The translations under genes and the position numbers were made by a program. Below the pieces are notes generated by a model. The model made no database searches. It was not told the origin of the DNA and saw nothing but the letters and a program-made list of their open reading frames with translations. From Homalodisca vitripennis (Eukaryota > Arthropoda > Insecta > Hemiptera > Cicadellidae): DNA of 64,000 bases. The stretch lies in NCBI RefSeq assembly GCF_021130785.1, contig NC_060208.1, positions 170,060,501 through 170,124,500 on the forward strand. Reading direction: 5' to 3'. Positions 38,841 to 49,640 of the stretch are shown here, piece after piece (position 1 is the stretch's first letter; every line of letters begins with the position of its first letter).

Positions 38841-39346
38841 CTGTAGAAGAAGAAACAGGAACTTGAGTCCAAAAATTAGTCTACTCCATGCAATTAAAAT
38901 TAAAACTAGGATGAAATCAGTGATATTATATTTAAATGTAATAATTAAAACATTTCATTATTAAAATTTTATTGAAAATTCAATAACTATACAATTTGTT
39001 TCCGTGGTAATACAGTACGAAAAATCATTCTAAATTCAAAATTGAAAGAAGCAACATTTCCATGTCCATCCGTACTAATATTGGAAAATTTTGAACCTAT
39101 TAAAAGTGGAGTAAAGAAAAGTTGAAGCCATACACCATAGTAAATTCTTCTATTTTTCAATCAACTTAATTTACAGGATCAACACATATACCCAGAACAT
39201 AAATGAAGTATACATAGTTCAAGAAGCTGCACACAACGGAGTAAATTCCAAGTTCCAATAGCAATACTGTAATCAGATGAAGACACCTTTTGAGATGGCA
39301 GGCTTAAATTCCTCAAGGTTAGTTAACACAGAAATATAATTTTTTC

Positions 39347-40285
39347 TTCGAGAAATTAAATCATAGAATGATATTTCCCATACTGTTCAATAAACACGAT
39401 AAGCAGACTAATTTCTGCTGTTCCAGGAACAAAATCAATGCATTAAATTTCTTGTGCTGAACTATACGTCAGAAGCAAATAAATTTCTGTTGTTTCAAGA
39501 TAGAAATCTTGGAATGAAATTTCTCGTACAAGTTAGGTCACACCACAACAACATAAGTATTTCCTGTACCAGGAACTAAATCGATGAATCAAATTTCTTG
39601 TGACAGTTCAATAAACGCCAGAAGCAGATACATCTCAGTTGTTCCAAGAGTGAAATCTTGGAATGAAATTTCTCGTACAGGTTAGGTCACACCACAACAA
39701 CACAAGTATTTGCTGTACCAGGAACTAAATCGATGGACCAAATTTCTTGTGACCGTTCAATAAACGGCAGAACAGAAGCAGATAAATTTCTGTTGTTCCA
39801 AGAGCGAAATCTTGGAATGAAATTTCTCGTACAAGTTTAGTGCAAACCACAAGACATATTTGCTGTTCCAGGAACAAAATCAGTGAATTAAATTTCTTGT
39901 GCCAGTTCAATAAACGCCAGAAGCAGATAAATCTCAGTTGTTCCAAGAGCCAAATCTCGGAATGAAATTTCTCGTACAATTTTAGTGCACACCACAAAAA
40001 GACAAGCATTTGCATAACCAGGAATGAAATGAAGGAATCTAATGTCTTGTGTTATTTCAATAAACACCAGATGGAGACAAATTCTTGCTATCTTGAATTA
40101 AAATCCTCCTTACAAAACTTACACCAAACTTACTCCAAAACATACACATCTTCGACACTCACATCAGTCCCAGAATAAAATCTTGAAAATTAATTTTTAC
40201 GCAAGATCAAAAACAATGGAAAAAATCACTGTTGTTCCAGACGAGTACTATTGTAAAATAAATTTTGTTAAAGAGGTTCAATGAA
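39347..40285. repeat. Degenerate 72/144-bp minisatellite, copy 4
   Basis: As in copy 2, but with a 5-base insertion in one unit (CAGAACAGAAGCAG), which breaks the minus-strand open frame seen in copies 2 and 3. Confidence 0.85.
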
Positions 40286-41823
40286 CATTGGAATAAATCT
40301 AAATTTGGATTCCAAAACTAATAAAGGACTCCACAAGTATTTCAAGTTGAACATAAATAACTAAGAAAGAATAATTGAACACTGCGAGAATATTTGTACA
40401 GCTGGATAGTTCAAAATTAATTGTTCATTGGTTAGTTTTCCAGTTTTTTCATGTATTCTATCAATAAAAATGTTATAAAATTAATATCCTTTTTATTAAC
40501 AATTCAATATGTTTACAAAGATTTACAGATTTTCTTCTCCACAATATCAAATATAATATGACTTCAGCAAAAATGTGTGCCATATATTTTATATAAAGAT
40601 ATTTACCTGAACTTAGTTATAATGAAACATTTTAATCACATTAGGCCTATTTCATAAATAAAAAATAGTTAAAAATCAAATCAGTTTATAAATAAGAATC
40701 TACAACATATAAAGCAATTTGCATAACAATAATGAGTTGGCTAACCATCATTTGCATTGATATTCCAAAAACATTTTGTTTTCGGAAATAAATTTTTTAA
40801 GAGAAATATAATTTAATATTACAACTTAGATTTGTGTACTTATATAGACTGTACTAACATTTACAATTCTAGATATAAGGACCTGCCTTGGTGAAATCAA
40901 AAAGATACTAGGTATAGCAACTACAAAGAACTAAAAGTATGCAGGAACTGCAGATCGTTATTAGGTTGCGGGGAAGGGCAGTGTTAAATTTGGCTGGTCA
41001 ACTTCTTGAGTCTATTTTATGATGAATTTCTACTTCGCTTTGCTTAAAACATTTTTATATTTTACACTTGTGCATATTTTTTATTATGACTAACTGTGGG
41101 AATTAAATTCAATTTTTCTTATAAATGGATACTTAAAGTTTTAATTAAATAGTACTGTTTTAGGTTCCCAGTAAAAAAGCTCTTCCAAAAATAGAAATAA
41201 AAAACTGTAATTTATTTTGCTCGCCGACAAGAAAACTCGTCCAAAAATGGCCTCAGGATCGTACCAAAGTACCAAAAATTGTCCTAAAAAAGTAAATACA
41301 CATTTAAACAATGCACTGGCATGTTGAGTATGCTTTAGTTAAACAAACCGTTATATATAATATTAAAATTTAGTTTTTAAGGTTCTTATAATGTAATTTG
41401 TAACGTTGATTTATTATTGTATTTACTACATTCTATAGTATTTTCACAGTTTATTTATTTGAAAAACATTTTTAAAATAAAGATTTATACACTATGCAAT
41501 TTATACACAAGCATTCCAAATTAATTACTTGTACACAATACTTACCACAAAATACACGAAAGGTTATTATTTATACGTAATAAAAACAATAAACAAAGTC
41601 TGACTCTTCTATTGTCTTACATTATTTATCTCACACAAACATATGATATTAAAAAAGAAGTTAACTTGAAATTGTGTGCATAGAAACCACCAACATAAAT
41701 CAATATTAACTATTCTATATTTATATATTTTTGTTCTTTTATTTATTTTATTTTCTTGCACTTTGAGATATTGCACTTAGTCCATTTTCTTGCACTTTGA
41801 GATATTGCACTTAGTCCTAAAAG

Positions 41824-42227
41824 CACAATCGCGCTGTTTCCGGAGTGACAGGGTATTCTGGATGGGTAATTTTGCGGGTAGGGGCCGCCTCCTATCAAGA
41901 TCCAAGAGGAAGGATTTTTGGCAGTCATGTCTCCTTGGAAGAAGGGGAAGCCAGCTCTGTACAAGACTCCAGCCAAAGCATGCAGGGAGTCTAGGCTAGC
42001 AGTTGCCCTTAATATTTAAGGTGTCCCACCAACTCCGAAGGCCATCTTCCGCAGTAGACTAGACGACCTATCGATCTACCCTTGGTCCCCAATATCTCGA
42101 CATTTGCGGTTAGTGACGTGCCGCTCCTGGACATCCATAAGATTACCCAGTTGTTACACATCCATTTTAGCTGGGCCCATTATGGGTTCAAATGAAAGAT
42201 ATGAACCAGCCATATGAGAAGTATGTA
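41824..42227. repeat. Interspersed repeat family R1, copy 4
   Basis: Orthologue of 15430-15835, with the 34-bp doublet just before it. Confidence 0.7.
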
Positions 42228-42270
42228 TTTAGTGGTAAGTATTGTGTATAAGTTCAATTAATTTGGAATG

Positions 42271-42930
42271 CTTGTGGCTATTTGAATGTTAAATAAAGCA
42301 CTTAATTAATAGAAAAAGGACTTTTTACAAGTTGGAACTATAAAAATATAGATATAAGCTATATCTTAATTTTCTATTTAGAGATAACTCACCTTATTAT
42401 TAATTTATGGAGCAATTTCCAAAAATATATAAATCTATCTACACATTTTGCCTAACATATTAACGGATTAAGATATAATAACTCATGGCAATAACACGAA
42501 TAACCTGTTATAACTCGTTTGATCCCATCGTCCATATATACAGACGTTCAAAATTATTTAAAAATTACAAAACGTAGCATAACTACACATGCACTATGGC
42601 AAAATTATTACAATCATTCTAATTAAGTTATGAACAAATTTATATACACTATGGAACATATAACCAGTGAGAAGCGGTGCCCAGAGATATAAACTTCCGC
42701 CCCCCGCCCCCCCAAATACGCAACCTCCTCAACTCTACCAGTCTATTTTATGATTCTCTTTAATAGTTCGCTTTGTAAAATATTTATTTATTTAATTTTG
42801 TAATAAGTATCTGTAAAAATTATTTCGGATATATATATATATAATTTTATATATATAATAAATAATACAAAAGATTGCAACCTTAACACTTCTTAGGATA
42901 AATGTTTCGACATCTTAATTATGTATAATA
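42271..42930. other. Unique AT-rich DNA right of the array
   Basis: No gene recognised. A short C-rich run lies at about 42698-42714, and a short (AT)n tract at about 42830-42843. Confidence 0.5.
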
Positions 42931-42934
42931 ATAT

Positions 42935-43682
42935 TATAAATGCGAAAGTGCCTTTGTTTGTTTGTATTGTTTTCACGCGTAAAGTATTCAGTCGATAGTG
43001 CTGAAATTTTGTATGGACATTTTTACGGTGCCTGGGATGAATATAGGCCTATTCTTATTTCGAAAATCCCTCCGGACTGTTCCACTAGTATTTAATGCAT
43101 GAAAACCCCCTTCTTGGCCTTTGAAGTTATGAAATATGTCAATTGTTACCAACTGTTTTGTGTAAACATTGTTTATTACTTTCAAAATGTTTATATTTAT
43201 AGTGAGCAAATTCTGTAAAAATTAATCTTTAGTTTTCTTGCGGTTTATTGATTTTAACGATTAGGTAAGTACTCGTCTACCTTATAAAATTTACTAAAAC
43301 ACACGATAGTAAATATTAATGTTTTAGCAAAATATTAGATATAAAAGATAAAGTTACTATCTAACTTTTATTATAAATTTAAAGACCGTTATAAAATCCG
43401 TCTTAGTTGTCTTTTGACAGAAGTAGACTTCTTTGATCTATGATACATATTTTCTTGATTGGGAAATAAGGGAATATTATCTATGGAACAAAAACTAAGG
43501 CCATAGTAAATTGCAATGGCCATCCATTTGCACTTTTTGACTTAAATTCTTTTTAGGTACAAAGGAAACCGCAACATTGGCGTCGTATATACACTCATAC
43601 ACGCATACACTCGAACCAGAAGTGTTCATACAGGTGCGAAACCTACGAAATTGCGTGCGAGACCGCGGGTAACTGCTAGTTT
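42935..43682 (+). mobile_element. Dispersed repeat ending CCGCGGGTAACTGCTAG
   Basis: Begins near TATTATAAATGCGAAAGTGC with a GTTTG-rich stretch and ends at GACCGCGGGTAACTGCTAG (about 43680). The last 120 bases match the end of the element at 63088-63573 (ACTCGAACCAGAAGTGTTCA versus CACTTGAACCAGAAGTGCTC). The CTAG end fits a Helitron-type CTRR terminus, and the start resembles common insect interspersed repeats. There is no intact protein frame. Class is uncertain. Confidence 0.5.
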
Positions 43683-44100
43683 AATTAATAAAAGTATAAC
43701 ATAATATCAGGATGTGCATGAACACAGAATCATTGTACATCATTTTAAATTCCCACTGTAAACTATTTTCGTAGCACATAAAGTTTTATGATTATATTAA
43801 TATTTTCCAAACAAATTCTTCGATATCTGTGGTTCAATATTTAATAATTTTTCAGTAAACCCCAACATGTTTATACAAGTCACAATTTATGTACCTCAAG
43901 TTTTAAGTTTAATATTACATTCAATTTATATTGCACTCTTGAAGACATGAAACTCTGTTGAATGCCGACGTGACATCATATTACAACATTACAAACACAT
44001 TTTCCAAGGAACTGATCGTAATTGTGACATTTAAAGGTAAGCAAATTTACCTGTAGTTCACTAGCAGTATATACTGTATACCCTAGATATATATATATAT
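43683..44100. other. AT-rich spacer, no gene recognised
   Basis: No motif found. A short (AT)n tract lies at about 44087-44100. Confidence 0.5.
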
Positions 44101-44155
44101 CGGGTTCGGGTCCTGGCGGATCAAGTACTTTTTGTGATTCAATGTTTATTGAATT
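44101..44155 (+). mobile_element. 5'-truncated copy of the tRNA-headed SINE
   Basis: Contains a diverged T-arm/acceptor (GGGTTCGGGTCCTGGCGGA) followed by TCAAGTACTTTTTGTGATTC and AATGTTTATTGAA. This is the same order as the minus strand of the array at 10168-11012. It is cut within the tRNA T arm on the left and merges with (AT)n at the Penelope-like element on the right. Confidence 0.8.
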
Positions 44156-44225
44156 TATATTATATATATATATATATTATTTGTAGTAAATTACTTTACA
44201 ATCAAATCAACGTGTTTTTAAAACA

Positions 44226-44264
44226 TTGGCACTATATTTCGGTGAAAACCGTCTTCAGGTGCAA
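44226..44264 (-). ncRNA. Hammerhead-ribozyme-like motif in the element's 3' region
   Basis: On the minus strand the order is: stem I strand TTGCAC (44264-44259), core CTGAAGA (44258-44252), a small GG/CC hairpin, core GAAA (44240-44237), a self-complementary ATAT as a minimal stem III, A as the cleavage-site nucleotide, and GTGCCAA as the other stem I strand with one bulge. Penelope-like elements are known to carry such minimal hammerheads with very short stem III. Odd point: the first base pair of stem II next to the core is not canonical (C opposite C unless the core G is used), so activity is uncertain. Confidence 0.55.
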
Positions 44265-44410
44265 AAATTTTATAAAATATAAAAATATAAAAGAAAACAG
44301 TACAAACGAAAGTAAATAAACAGTGAATAAGTAATAATAATAAATACAGATGACATGAACTAAACAATTGTTCCATACGTTGATTTAAAATTTAGACGTT
44401 TTTGGCTAAG

Positions 44411-47197
44411 TTATCTGATGTTGAGTCCATGTGGAATTTTGCTCTTTAAAACCAATTGGTGTGCTTGTTCTAATGTTCTGAGGTAAATTGGGTTTGAATT
44501 TGTATGTACTTGCCGAATAGGTTTGACTGAATATGTATTTTCAAAAGTTTCATTGTGATTTATACCATGAGTCACGACAGTTTTCTTTAAATCTTGGTGT
44601 TTATAATCAAATCGGTGTCCTGTCATTCTTGTCCTCAAGGTATTTGTTGTTGAGCCAATATAATCGGCTGGACATTTTTTACATTGAATTTGGTAAATCA
44701 CATTTTTAGATTCACAAGACAAGTTGCCGATGATAGGATATGTCTTGCGTGTTTTGCTACTAGTGAATTTTGAAGAATTTGGTAACATTTTACAAATCAA
44801 ACATCTTGGTTTATTACACGGATGTGATCCTTTTTGTTTTGGTATTGATTTTTCATTGGTGTTTGTCATTGGTAATTTAGGTTTGGCCAATATATCTTTA
44901 AGAATAGGAGGTCTTTTAAAGATTACTCTAGGAGTTGTTTTGAAAATATCATTAGTTGAACTAGAATTTTGTAAGGTATTAAATGCTATTTTAAGAATAT
45001 TATTAATTTTGTGAAGCCCTGGATGGTATTGAACTATTAATTTTGGATCACTGTTTTCAAATTTAGAATGTAGTGTTTTCTTTTTTACATTAAGTTTATC
45101 TTTAAGTAATTTTCGTGGATAACCTCTTCTTAAGAATGCGTTCATAATATCGTCAATGTATTTTTCAAAGTCATTTGTATTACTACATAATTTTTGAGCT
45201 CTGCATGCTAAACTTTTTGGTATATTCCTCTTGATATGGACTGGATGACAGCTGTCGTAGTTTAAATACTCCAAATTGTTCGTTTGTTTTACGTTTATTT
45301 TGCTTTTTAAATGTCCATTTTCAACAAATACTTCCATATCTAAAAATTTGACTGATGTTGAAGACGTCTCAAATGTGAATTTTAATTTGCTAAAATTGTT
45401 TAAATGTTCTAAAAAGTTGGTTAAATTATGCTTCCCATGTGTCCAAATAAAGAAAATGTCATCAATAAAACGTTTCCAGAATATAGGCTTGTAATTTTGA
45501 CTGTTGAGAAAATCTGTTTCTAGTTTTCCCATGAAAAGATTGGCATATGACGGAGCCATACGAGTTCCCATTGCTGTGCCTTTTTGTTGTAAATAAAATG
45601 TATCCTGAAAACGGAAGCAATTCATTGTAAGCACAAAATGGATTAATTTTGTAATAAATGAAGTACTAGGTTTTGTGTCAGTTTGTCTTTGATTAAGATA
45701 GTATGTTACAGCTTCAATTCCTTCATCGTGTTCTATATTTGTGTATAAAGAAGTGACATCAACAGTGACCAATATTGCATCGTTAGGAAGAGGTTGGGGT
45801 ACATTTTTAAGTTTATCTAAAAAGTCATCAGAATTTTTTATGAATGATGGTAGATTTTGGACAAAGTCCTGTAGCTGGTGATCCACATATGCAGAAATTC
45901 TCTCTGTAGGTGATGAACAAGAAGATACTATCGGACGTCCTGGTGGTGGCATAATTTTCTTGTGTAATTTGGGAAGAATATAAAAGACTGGTGTACTTGG
46001 ATGTTGTGGTATCATTAAAGCTATTGAACTTTTGGACAGATTTTCATTTTCACAATTTTCATTTAAATATTTTGAAATCTCGGAATAGAACTGTTCTGTT
46101 AAGTTTTTGTCCAGTTTCTTGTATGTATCTTCATCACTTAATTGTTTGTTTATTTCTGACACATAATCAACTGTATTCATTATTACCGTAGTATTTCCTT
46201 TATCTGCGGGAACAATAATTATGTTTTTGTTTTTTCGTAAAGATTTTATGGCTTTTATTTGTTTGTCATTAATATTAGTGGTTTTCGGAAGAAAATCAGG
46301 AAAATTAGGATCAGCTATATTTGATATGACAATATTGAGAAATTGTTCAAGAGGATGATCCGAACTTAGTTTGGGCGCTTCCCAACTAGATTTAGATTTA
46401 AACTTAATTAGTGACTCATCAATTCTGTTCTGTTCAATGCATGGTAATTTGGTAGGATTGTTTGAAAAATAGTGTTTTGTCCTAACTTTATTAGCAAATT
46501 CCAATGTATCCGAAACTAGTTTCATATGATCGAATATTGGCGTGGGGGCAAAATTAAGTCCTTTTGATATCACATCTACTTCATCATCATTTAAGACATA
46601 TTTTGATAAATTCACAAAATTTGGTTTACTTTCACTTTGGTATGAAAGCATATGTTTATCAAGGGAAGGATTAATGTTAGATTGTTCTACAGTGTTTTGA
46701 CATATATTAATTATGTCACATTTACCTTCTTCTTCGCAATTAATATCTGGATTCACATCCTTTTTTGCATAATCAATCTGAAGCTTTTTAATTTTATTAA
46801 GATGTTCACTGGCTTTAATAGACATGAAACGTGTTGCTTCTAGAGTAATTTTATTTACTAAGTATATTTGATTTGGAAAACTTGATGTAAAACGTTTTGT
46901 AATATTCATTAATTCTTGACTGTGTATGGTTGCTTGATTTTTGTACATTTCATATACTGTTGAAGTCAAAGACGTGTTAGTTCTTCTTGCAATTTTATTT
47001 ATTGAATCATGCATGTACTTTGGTATTCCTGATAAAGGAAATTTTACTGTGAGGCCATTGGGGACAATGCCTAGATTTAAACAAGCACCTAAATATAGAA
47101 TATGTAAATAACACTTTGCTAGTTTTGTGGTATGATATTGGATCTGATTCAATAAGAAACGTTTTAATTCTTCATTGTCCGATGTCATGCTGGTCAC
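44411..47197 (-). CDS. Penelope-like reverse transcriptase with GIY-YIG endonuclease, 928 aa, intact
   Basis: Copies element RNA into DNA at a nicked target. Reverse-transcriptase landmarks in order: ADKGNTTVIMN (331-341), GRPIVSS (420-426), DVTSLYTN with the first catalytic Asp (480-487), GTAMGTRMAPSYANLFMG (540-557), the catalytic FIDDIFFIW box (577-585) and VKFLDMEV (616-623), then the Penelope-type HPVHIKRNIPKSLACRAQKLCS stretch (651-672). A cysteine cluster CNKPRCLIC (794-802) precedes the GIY-YIG nuclease, whose core reads IYQI...DYIGST (834-850) with RTRMTGHR after it. Length and domain order fit a full EN+ Penelope-like protein. The start at 47197 is the first Met of the long frame; MTSM gives a second Met three codons on. 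No stop or frameshift interrupts it, so the element may be recent or active. Confidence 0.93.
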   Translation of the reverse strand: MTSMTSDNEELKRFLLNQIQYHTTKLAKCYLHILYLGACLNLGIVPNGLTVKFPLSGIPKYMHDSINKIARRTNTSLTSTVYEMYKNQATIHSQELMNITKRFTSSFPNQIYLVNKITLEATRFMSIKASEHLNKIKKLQIDYAKKDVNPDINCEEEGKCDIINICQNTVEQSNINPSLDKHMLSYQSESKPNFVNLSKYVLNDDEVDVISKGLNFAPTPIFDHMKLVSDTLEFANKVRTKHYFSNNPTKLPCIEQNRIDESLIKFKSKSSWEAPKLSSDHPLEQFLNIVISNIADPNFPDFLPKTTNINDKQIKAIKSLRKNKNIIIVPADKGNTTVIMNTVDYVSEINKQLSDEDTYKKLDKNLTEQFYSEISKYLNENCENENLSKSSIALMIPQHPSTPVFYILPKLHKKIMPPPGRPIVSSCSSPTERISAYVDHQLQDFVQNLPSFIKNSDDFLDKLKNVPQPLPNDAILVTVDVTSLYTNIEHDEGIEAVTYYLNQRQTDTKPSTSFITKLIHFVLTMNCFRFQDTFYLQQKGTAMGTRMAPSYANLFMGKLETDFLNSQNYKPIFWKRFIDDIFFIWTHGKHNLTNFLEHLNNFSKLKFTFETSSTSVKFLDMEVFVENGHLKSKINVKQTNNLEYLNYDSCHPVHIKRNIPKSLACRAQKLCSNTNDFEKYIDDIMNAFLRRGYPRKLLKDKLNVKKKTLHSKFENSDPKLIVQYHPGLHKINNILKIAFNTLQNSSSTNDIFKTTPRVIFKRPPILKDILAKPKLPMTNTNEKSIPKQKGSHPCNKPRCLICKMLPNSSKFTSSKTRKTYPIIGNLSCESKNVIYQIQCKKCPADYIGSTTNTLRTRMTGHRFDYKHQDLKKTVVTHGINHNETFENTYSVKPIRQVHTNSNPIYLRTLEQAHQLVLKSKIPHGLNIR

Positions 47198-47514
47198 GTG
47201 AAATACTTTTTGGTTTTGAGTTTAAAGTCAAACTATTTCAATATTAAAACTTTAAGCAACATAACTTTAAATCAAAATGTAATTAGAAAAACGAATTAAG
47301 AAAGCACAGTAAAAAGAGTCTGTAACGGTAATATTAACAGAAATATATGAAACACACAAAAGGTAACATCGAAATGAACAAAACAAGGCGTTAAAAAGGT
47401 GTATAAAAGTGTCAATAGACTTACTTGCTTTTACTTTGAGAGTTGATGCCTAGAGGCTTTATATATTATTTGTAGTAAATTACTTTACAATCAAATCAAC
47501 GTGTTTTTAAAACA

Positions 47515-47553
47515 TTGGCACTATATTTCGGTGAAAACCGTCTTCAGGTGCAA
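47515..47553 (-). ncRNA. Hammerhead-ribozyme-like motif, second copy
   Basis: Identical to 44226-44264, at the 3289-bp offset. The two motifs bracket one full element, so self-cleavage at both would release a unit-length RNA. Confidence 0.55.
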
Positions 47554-47699
47554 AAATTTTATAAAATATAAAAATATAAAAGAAAACAGTACAAACGAAA
47601 GTAAATAAACAGTGAATAAGTAATAATAATAAATACAGATGACATGAACTAAACAATTGTTCCATACGTTGATTTAAAATTTAGACGTTTTTGGCTAAG

Positions 47700-48563
47700 T
47701 TATCTGATGTTGAGTCCATGTGGAATTTTGCTCTTTAAAACCAATTGGTGTGCTTGTTCTAATGTTCTGAGGTAAATTGGGTTTGAATTTGTATGTACTT
47801 GCCGAATAGGTTTGACTGAATATGTATTTTCAAAAGTTTCATTGTGATTTATACCATGAGTCACGACAGTTTTCTTTAAATCTTGGTGTTTATAATCAAA
47901 TCGGTGTCCTGTCATTCTTGTCCTCAAGGTATTTGTTGTTGAGCCAATATAATCGGCTGGACATTTTTTACATTGAATTTGGTAAATCACATTTTTAGAT
48001 TCACAAGACAAGTTGCCGATGATAGGATATGTCTTGCGTGTTTTGCTACTAGTGAATTTTGAAGAATTTGGTAACATTTTACAAATCAAACATCTTGGTT
48101 TATTACACGGATGTGATCCTTTTTGTTTTGGTATTGATTTTTCATTGGTGTTTGTCATTGGTAATTTAGGTTTGGCCAATATATCTTTAAGAATAGGAGG
48201 TCTTTTAAAGATTACTCTAGGAGTTGTTTTGAAAATATCATTAGTTGAACTAGAATTTTGTAAGGTATTAAATGCTATTTTAAGAATATTATTAATTTTG
48301 TGAAGCCCTGGATGGTATTGAACTATTAATTTTGGATCACTGTTTTCAAATTTAGAATGTAGTGTTTTCTTTTTTACATTAAGTTTATCTTTAAGTAATT
48401 TTCGTGGATAACCTCTTCTTAAGAATGCGTTCATAATATCGTCAATGTATTTTTCAAAGTCATTTGTATTACTACATAATTTTTGAGCTCTGCATGCTAA
48501 ACTTTTTGGTATATTCCTCTTGATATGGACTGGATGACAGCTGTCGTAGTTTAAATACTCCAA
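47700..48563 (-). pseudogene. C-terminal 287-codon fragment of the Penelope-like protein
   Basis: Identical to residues 643-928 of the complete protein at 44411-47197 after the first Met. It keeps the thumb region, the cysteine cluster and the GIY-YIG domain but has no reverse-transcriptase core. It is the coding remnant of the truncated copy. Confidence 0.92.
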
Positions 48564-48589
48564 ATTGTTCGTTTGTTTTACGAAAAATA

Positions 48590-49530
48590 TATATATATTT
48601 CTTCTGTGCGTGTGTATGTCACTGAAACTCCCCTAAACGACTGGACAGATTTTGACGAATTTTGTTGTGTGTATTGAAGGGGATTTGAGAATGGTTCAGA
48701 TTTACAACTCTGTCCAATTTAAATTGTATATTAAATTAATATTTTAGTTAATTTTTTGTTGATTTTGGAATGTTTTACATTCGATCCGGCAGACTGCGCT
48801 ACGACACGTAATACAAAGTTAACTGATACTTAACAGCTGTTAATACTTTCAGCTGAAGTTCATCAAAGAGACAAAAACATTTGTTTACATTTAAAATTTA
48901 GAAAATTATTATTGTAAAGTGCTTGATCAGTAGTGTAATTCAGATTGCATAGAAGAAGTTATTGCCTAATTTTAAATTTAGATTGCATCAATGATTTTTT
49001 TTAATGCAATGAAAATACTATTAAACGCTGCTATAAAAACAACCTCATTGTACAAAACCGTGAATGTTTGCACATAAGGTAACTGAATTTGGTTAAATCG
49101 AAGGTAAATAAAAAGAGCCGAAAGAAGATGCTATATGATCGAAATTGGTTTTCGTTTATAAATTTTTTGATCGGAGCACAAGGCATACTCCACAATAATA
49201 CTGGAAATATCTTAGACGGAAAATTTAATTTATCAGACCGAATTTGATTCTTTATAACCTAATTAGTTAATCTATATTCGTCCATATAAATTAATTTTAC
49301 AGAGTAATTTTTTCAACGCCTAGCAAAAACCATGAAAGATAGAGGCAGGAAATATGGTACATACCTTCATAATGCGCGCAAGAGGCTTACGAGGGAACGA
49401 TTATCAATTATCTCAGGAATATTTAGAATGTGATAGAAAAGGAATACGTGAATATTACACGCAGTACGCAGTGTACTGTTTTTCAACAGGAAATTGCGTG
49501 CGAGCCGCAGGTAACTATTTACTATTAGTG
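48590..49530 (+). mobile_element. Dispersed repeat with CCGCGG-type end, plus orientation
   Basis: Reverse-orientation relative of 8597-9890. The block AACAGCTGTTAATACTTTCA near 48832 and the GCTTGATCAGTAGTGTAATT near 48920 match it in reverse complement, and the end GCGTGCGAGCCGCAGGTAAC (about 49496-49515) matches its GTTACCCGCGG end. Its start abuts the break point of the truncated Penelope-like copy, and its end abuts an (AT)n tract. No coding frame survives. Confidence 0.6.

Positions 49531-49533
<3 letters not shown>

Positions 49534-49581
<48 letters not shown>
49534..49581. repeat. (AT)n microsatellite
   Basis: About 24 uninterrupted AT units between two CCGCGG-type repeat ends facing each other. 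Confidence 0.95.
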
Positions 49582-49586
<5 letters not shown>

Positions 49587-49588
<2 letters not shown>

Positions 49589-49640
49589 ATAGCCTACTAG
49601 CAGTCGTCTGCGGCTTCGCACGCAGTATCACTTACATTAT
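49587..49640 (-). mobile_element. End of another CCGCGG-type repeat
   Basis: CTAGCAGTCGTCTGCGGCTTCGCACGC matches, in reverse, the end of the elements at 43682 and 63573. I could not trace how far it extends to the right. Confidence 0.45.

Larger units (their letters stand above)
34405..42270. repeat. Tandem segmental duplication, copy 4 (7.87 kb, last copy)
   Basis: Left part nearly identical to copy 3. From about 40150 to 41560 it is clearly more diverged than any other copy in that interval, and it lacks the 1.41-kb segment (junction 41142-41151). It ends at AATTTGGAATG (42270), where unique sequence takes over. High divergence at the outer edges of copies 1 and 4 and homogeneity inside is the pattern expected of unequal exchange or gene conversion. 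Confidence 0.95.
44172..47460 (-). mobile_element. Penelope-like retroelement, complete monomer (3.29 kb)
   Basis: Unit length is defined by the constant 3289-bp offset between this copy and the truncated copy that follows on its 5' side. It contains an intact 928-aa protein and a hammerhead-like motif near its 3' end, and it meets an (AT)n tract at its 3' boundary. A head-to-tail junction with a partial copy (the pseudo-LTR arrangement) is typical of Penelope-like elements. Confidence 0.9.
47461..48582 (-). mobile_element. 5'-truncated second copy of the Penelope-like element
   Basis: Identical by eye to 44172-45293, with a constant offset of 3289 and no indel. It breaks off abruptly after TTTGTTTTACG, where copy A continues into the coding region and this copy runs into an AT stretch and an unrelated dispersed repeat. 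It lies head to tail with the complete monomer: its 3' end joins the 5' leader of that copy. This is the partial-dimer (pseudo-LTR) form. Confidence 0.92.

Noticed and set aside
45991..46191. Plus-strand open frames within the Penelope-like gene
   Set aside because: They are antisense shadows of the intact 928-codon gene and have no motif of their own.
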